Position numbers and translations under genes: made by a program. From an uncultured Eubacteriales bacterium (GTDB taxonomy: Bacteria > Bacillota > Clostridia > Oscillospirales > Acutalibacteraceae), in assembly GCA_900321195.1 (NCBI GenBank), contig ONVG01000070.1:1-7551 (forward strand): 7,551 bases of DNA, read 5' to 3'. Below, in pieces: positions 5,354-7,551 of this stretch. Every line of letters starts with the position of its first letter. Position 1 is the stretch's first letter. The notes beneath the pieces are model-generated. The model made no database searches, was not told the origin of the DNA, and saw nothing but the letters and a program-made list of their open reading frames with translations.

Positions 5354-6073
5354 TCATTCGTCCTCACCGTCATCATAAATTTCTTCTTTTGTTATCACCT
5401 TATCACCTGTAAGGAATTCGACAGAACGCTCTATGCTGTCCTTTGAGTTGCCCCATGATGAATTTGCGCTCCTGTAGTCAAACATCCTGCAAAAATGTGA
5501 GATATCCTCTTCAAGCTCATTAAGATATCCTCCTGTAAGCTTTGATGTTGCCTCGTAAAAAGCCTGCAAATTTTTTCCAAGCCCTTTCTGGTCGGTGTTC
5601 ATAAGAAGATAGAAATGCTCAAGACAGATATATTTCTGCTCGGAATAAAGCTGACGGAACTCCGGCTCACTTATCCACATGGCATGTACTATTCTTACCA
5701 TGTTTTCCATATTGTCTTTTATGTCACGGCATATAAAACAGTCTTTCAGAAGCGCATCAAGCGCCGCCATCTTCTTTTTATCCGGCTTTCCGGAAGGCAC
5801 CTCAGGAACAAGCTCCTCTGATATCTTCTGCAAATGGCTTTGAAGTATCAGCGCATTTGAAAGTCTTTTTCCCTGCTTTATCATCATGGAAAAATGCCTG
5901 TAGCAAAAGCCCTGCTCATTCGTCTTTATTCGCACATTAGGCTCCATCATTGCCGAACCCGTAACATAATCCGCCTTTCTCTCTTCGAGCATGTCACGCA
6001 TCCTGCACATCGGACAGCCGTCTTTCGGCATGAACATATCATTTACAGGAATACTGCATATATTTTCCTTCAT
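5354..6073 (-). CDS. DUF6062 family protein with two CxxC/CxxH metal-site-like pairs
   Basis: This 239-residue soluble protein belongs to DUF6062, common in gut clostridia and without known function. It has two similar halves. The first has CPMC (20-23) and CYRH (57-60), spanning MMEPNVRIKTNEQGFC. The second has CFIC (112-115) and CLEH (150-153). Each half thus supplies three Cys and one His, a pattern that fits two zinc sites (inference). A Lys-rich linker (about 91-103) separates the halves and the last residues are acidic. The start at 6073 matches the family's N-terminus, but there is no purine-rich ribosome binding site: the 16 bases before the ATG read TTTACAACAGTATACA. Every other bacterial start checked here has one. 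The DNA immediately upstream is archaeal in character, so the native promoter and leader are probably missing from this contig. Confidence 0.9.
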   Translation of the reverse strand: MKENICSIPVNDMFMPKDGCPMCRMRDMLEERKADYVTGSAMMEPNVRIKTNEQGFCYRHFSMMIKQGKRLSNALILQSHLQKISEELVPEVPSGKPDKKKMAALDALLKDCFICRDIKDNMENMVRIVHAMWISEPEFRQLYSEQKYICLEHFYLLMNTDQKGLGKNLQAFYEATSKLTGGYLNELEEDISHFCRMFDYRSANSSWGNSKDSIERSVEFLTGDKVITKEEIYDDGEDE

Positions 6074-7214
6074 TGTATACTGTTGTAAAATTGTATACTA
6101 TGACAGGAGTCTTTTCCTTAATCTCATTTACAATGATATGCACAACAGTGGAATTTGACTGATGGGTCTCATTGCCGGAATAGCTGACTGTAGCATTGTA
6201 TAATCCAGGAACCAACATCATAAGGAATTTTGCCTGACCGCTGGCATTGGTCTTTTCGAATATCGGATTGCCACTTGTCGTAAATGCCACACTTTCATTT
6301 ACCAAAGGATTTCCGTATTTGTCCTTTAGGGTTACAGTCAGATATGTCTCATCGCCATATGTATAGTTCATATCGGACGCATTGACTTCAGTTGGAATTC
6401 TCATGACAATTACCTTTACGGGAATGGCTGAACTGTTATACCTGTTTGTCTCTTTAAAGTAAATATTGCCCGTATAAGTGCCTACAGACAAGCGGGTCAT
6501 ATTGAAGCCCACTTCGCCGCTGGCATTGGTTTTAAGTGAATCGTAAATATTGCCAAGAACAAGATCCAAAGTGGCATTTTCGATAGGAGTTCCTTCAGAG
6601 TCCTTTAGACAGGCGATTAAAATTCCGGATTCATTATATATGAATGTGAGATTGTCACAGGAAATTGTGGAATTCAGTGTGCGTATCCTAATGCTAATAT
6701 TCAAGCTTGATGCATTATAATTTTCATTGCCCAGGAATTTAATTACACCGGTATAGTTTCCCTCTTCGAGGTTTGCGCCGGTACCATTAATGTCAAAATA
6801 TCCCTCACCTGTAGTATTGGTGACGAAATTCCTGTGGATAAATTTCACATCAAGAGTTACATTGCAGCCTTCCAAAGGGCTTCCGTTTTCATCTGTCAGT
6901 TTAAATAATATTTTGCCTTCCATAGGAAATGTGGTTATATTATCAGCTATAATCACAGTGTTGTTTTTAACACCTTCCTTTTGTATACTATTATCTGATT
7001 CGGATAAGGCCTCCTGTAAATTACTTTGGTCGGATTCAATATTTTCATCCGCAATGGATTTTATATCAGAATTACTTTTTTCCAATTCAATATCTTCATC
7101 ACTGACTGTCTGCACATCAGTTGAATTTGAATCAGCGGCCGAAATAGCCGAAACTGATGAAATTAAAACAATTGAAAATAAAAGTAATATCAGTAATTTT
7201 CGTTTATTAATCAT
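6039..7214 (-). CDS. Methanobrevibacter-type adhesin-like protein, truncated; 3' end fused to DUF6062 gene
   Basis: I chose the ATG at 7214 over the one at 7238 because GGAGG lies just upstream and the signal peptide then starts cleanly: MINKRKLLILLLFSIVLISS, followed by VSAISAA (cleavage near 27). An acidic Ser/Asp/Glu stretch (about 28-82) precedes Ig-like beta-sandwich repeats at about 84-178, 179-270 and 271-362. Each has a LKD..G.P or LTDENGSP turn and a TNASGE/TNTTGE motif. A fourth repeat starts at about 363 and is cut after VYNEGKY (379-385). Many N-x-S/T sequons fit archaeal N-glycosylation. Such secreted proteins are abundant in gut Methanobrevibacter and are thought to mediate attachment; that role is family knowledge. 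The last residues, MQYSCK and the TGA at 6039, are read from the DUF6062 gene in another frame, so the native C-terminus is missing. Base composition and style differ sharply from the genes to the left. Confidence 0.85.
   Translation of the reverse strand: MINKRKLLILLLFSIVLISSVSAISAADSNSTDVQTVSDEDIELEKSNSDIKSIADENIESDQSNLQEALSESDNSIQKEGVKNNTVIIADNITTFPMEGKILFKLTDENGSPLEGCNVTLDVKFIHRNFVTNTTGEGYFDINGTGANLEEGNYTGVIKFLGNENYNASSLNISIRIRTLNSTISCDNLTFIYNESGILIACLKDSEGTPIENATLDLVLGNIYDSLKTNASGEVGFNMTRLSVGTYTGNIYFKETNRYNSSAIPVKVIVMRIPTEVNASDMNYTYGDETYLTVTLKDKYGNPLVNESVAFTTSGNPIFEKTNASGQAKFLMMLVPGLYNATVSYSGNETHQSNSTVVHIIVNEIKEKTPVIVYNFTTVYNEGKYMQYSCK
6057..6090. other. Probable junction between bacterial and archaeal sequence
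   Basis: Left of here, genes, promoters and codon choice are clostridial; right of here they are Methanobrevibacter-like. The adhesin frame continues the expected repeat pattern through TAT at 6060-6062 and then diverges, while the DUF6062 gene begins at 6073. The two therefore overlap by a short stretch that suits both. GTATACAAT also occurs twice (6072-6080 and 6089-6097). This may be an assembly chimera or a true recombination point. Confidence 0.7.
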
Positions 7215-7260
7215 AGTCTCCTCCAAAATTATCTTCATTACATTAAATTATTTTTCTCAT

Positions 7261-7272
7261 AGTATATAAAAA
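7261..7272 (-). promoter_or_regulatory. Archaeal TATA box of the adhesin-like gene
   Basis: On the minus strand GTTTTTATATACT contains a good match to the methanogen TATA-box consensus TTTATATA. Transcription would start about 25 bases downstream, near 7240, leaving a leader of about 25 bases with the GGAGG site. No convincing -35/-10 pair with proper spacing was seen here. Confidence 0.6.
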
Positions 7273-7315
7273 CACTATAATTCAGACTATAAGAAGGCAC
7301 ATAATGAATTTGAAA

Positions 7316-7350
7316 GAAAAAAATAGGATGAGTAGATGAAAATCATCTAC
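7316..7350 (-). terminator. Hairpin and T-rich terminator region of the second adhesin-like gene
   Basis: GTAGATGA (7332-7339) and TCATCTAC (7343-7350) form an eight-pair stem with a three-base loop, overlapping the TAG stop (7347-7349). On the minus strand it is followed by CCTATTTTTTCTTTC. A T-rich run is the main archaeal termination signal; the hairpin may add stability. Confidence 0.5.
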
Positions 7351-7551
7351 CTGACTTTAATTTTAGCCTTTTTGACAACTCCATTATAGCAGTTGTCGCC
7401 TCTGTAGGTAATGGTTGCCTTATAGGTTCCTTTTCTGGTCAGTTTCTTAAGCTTGAATATTGCCTGACCCTTATTGTTGGTTTTGACAACATAGGTCTTG
7501 CCTTTGACCTTAAGATAAACTTTAACCTTTTTCATGGCAGCATTCCTGTTG
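7347..7551 (-). CDS. Adhesin-like protein, C-terminal Ig-like repeat (5' part outside window)
   Basis: The frame is open to the right edge, so the ATG at 7535 is an internal methionine and not a start: codons before it read NRNAA. Sixty-seven residues are visible. They form the end of an Ig-like beta-sandwich repeat typical of Methanobrevibacter surface proteins: KVYLKVKGKTYVVKTNNKGQ, then FKLKKLTRKGTYKATITYRG, and a very basic end, KKAKIKVR. The basic C-terminus may bind the cell wall or its polymers, as suggested for related archaeal proteins (inference). The next gene in the same direction starts about 130 bases downstream with its own TATA box, so the two are tandem but separately transcribed. 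Confidence 0.8.
   Translation of the reverse strand, partial: NRNAAMKKVKVYLKVKGKTYVVKTNNKGQAIFKLKKLTRKGTYKATITYRGDNCYNGVVKKAKIKVR

Noticed and set aside
7215..7238. Upstream ATG at 7238 as start of the adhesin-like protein
   Set aside because: It has no ribosome binding site and puts eight extra residues before the signal peptide; the ATG at 7214 has GGAGG just upstream.
6790..7269. Long plus-strand open frame opposite the adhesin gene
   Set aside because: It is the antisense shadow of a repetitive, Asn/Ser-rich gene, with no ribosome binding site or recognisable protein features.
7347..7535. A complete 62-residue basic protein starting at 7535
   Set aside because: The frame stays open to the window edge and the sequence is a typical last Ig-like repeat, so this is the tail of a larger protein.

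Overview
The window reads as two sequences of different origin joined near position 6060-6090. Positions 1 to about 6073 look like a gut or rumen clostridial bacterium (Oscillospiraceae/Ruminococcus-like; the genus is inferred). The support is strong GGAGG-type ribosome binding sites, sigma-A promoters, intrinsic terminators, a Val-Asp-Phe-Gly-Cys tRNA cluster of Firmicutes type, and families common in that group (MurR/RpiR, HI0933/BaiN-like flavoprotein, GpsA, DUF6483, DUF6062). From about 6075 to the end, the sequence looks like a Methanobrevibacter-type archaeon. It holds pieces of two secreted Ig-like-repeat 'adhesin-like' proteins rich in N-glycosylation sequons, with a TTTTTATATA archaeal TATA box and a T-rich terminator region.

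Left end, plus strand (1-997): three closely packed small genes of unknown function. The first is cut by the window edge, the second is a 117-residue soluble helical protein, and the third is a membrane-associated protein with a Pro/Ser linker. The third frame runs on through the antisense of a tRNA-Cys gene and stops just before a hairpin that could be the plus-strand terminator.

Minus-strand tRNA cluster (922-1416): in transcription order Val(TAC), Asp(GTC), Phe(GAA), Gly(GCC), a terminator hairpin, a truncated duplicate of the 5' part of tRNA-Cys, then intact tRNA-Cys(GCA). A strong promoter (TTGACA-N17-TATTAT) with an A/T palindrome upstream drives it. The half-tRNA copy can fold in two mutually exclusive ways and is the most unusual local structure on the bacterial side.

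Middle, minus strand: a likely operon of a MurR/RpiR regulator (3277-4152), an HI0933/BaiN-like flavoprotein (2054-3280, TTG start overlapping the regulator's stop) and a DUF6483 protein (1662-2036). Upstream, with its own promoter and terminator, is a divergent GpsA-like glycerol-3-phosphate dehydrogenase (4302-5267). A DUF6062 protein with paired CxxC/CxxH motifs (5354-6073) comes before that.

Right end, minus strand: an archaeal adhesin-like gene (start at 7214) runs without a stop into the first codons of the DUF6062 gene and ends in another frame at 6039. The DUF6062 gene has no ribosome binding site on this contig. This is best explained by a join between bacterial and archaeal DNA, either an assembly chimera or a real recombination, at a short stretch that fits both genes. 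Beyond it are the archaeal promoter and the C-terminus of a second adhesin-like protein cut by the window edge. No convincing new defence or mobile system was seen.
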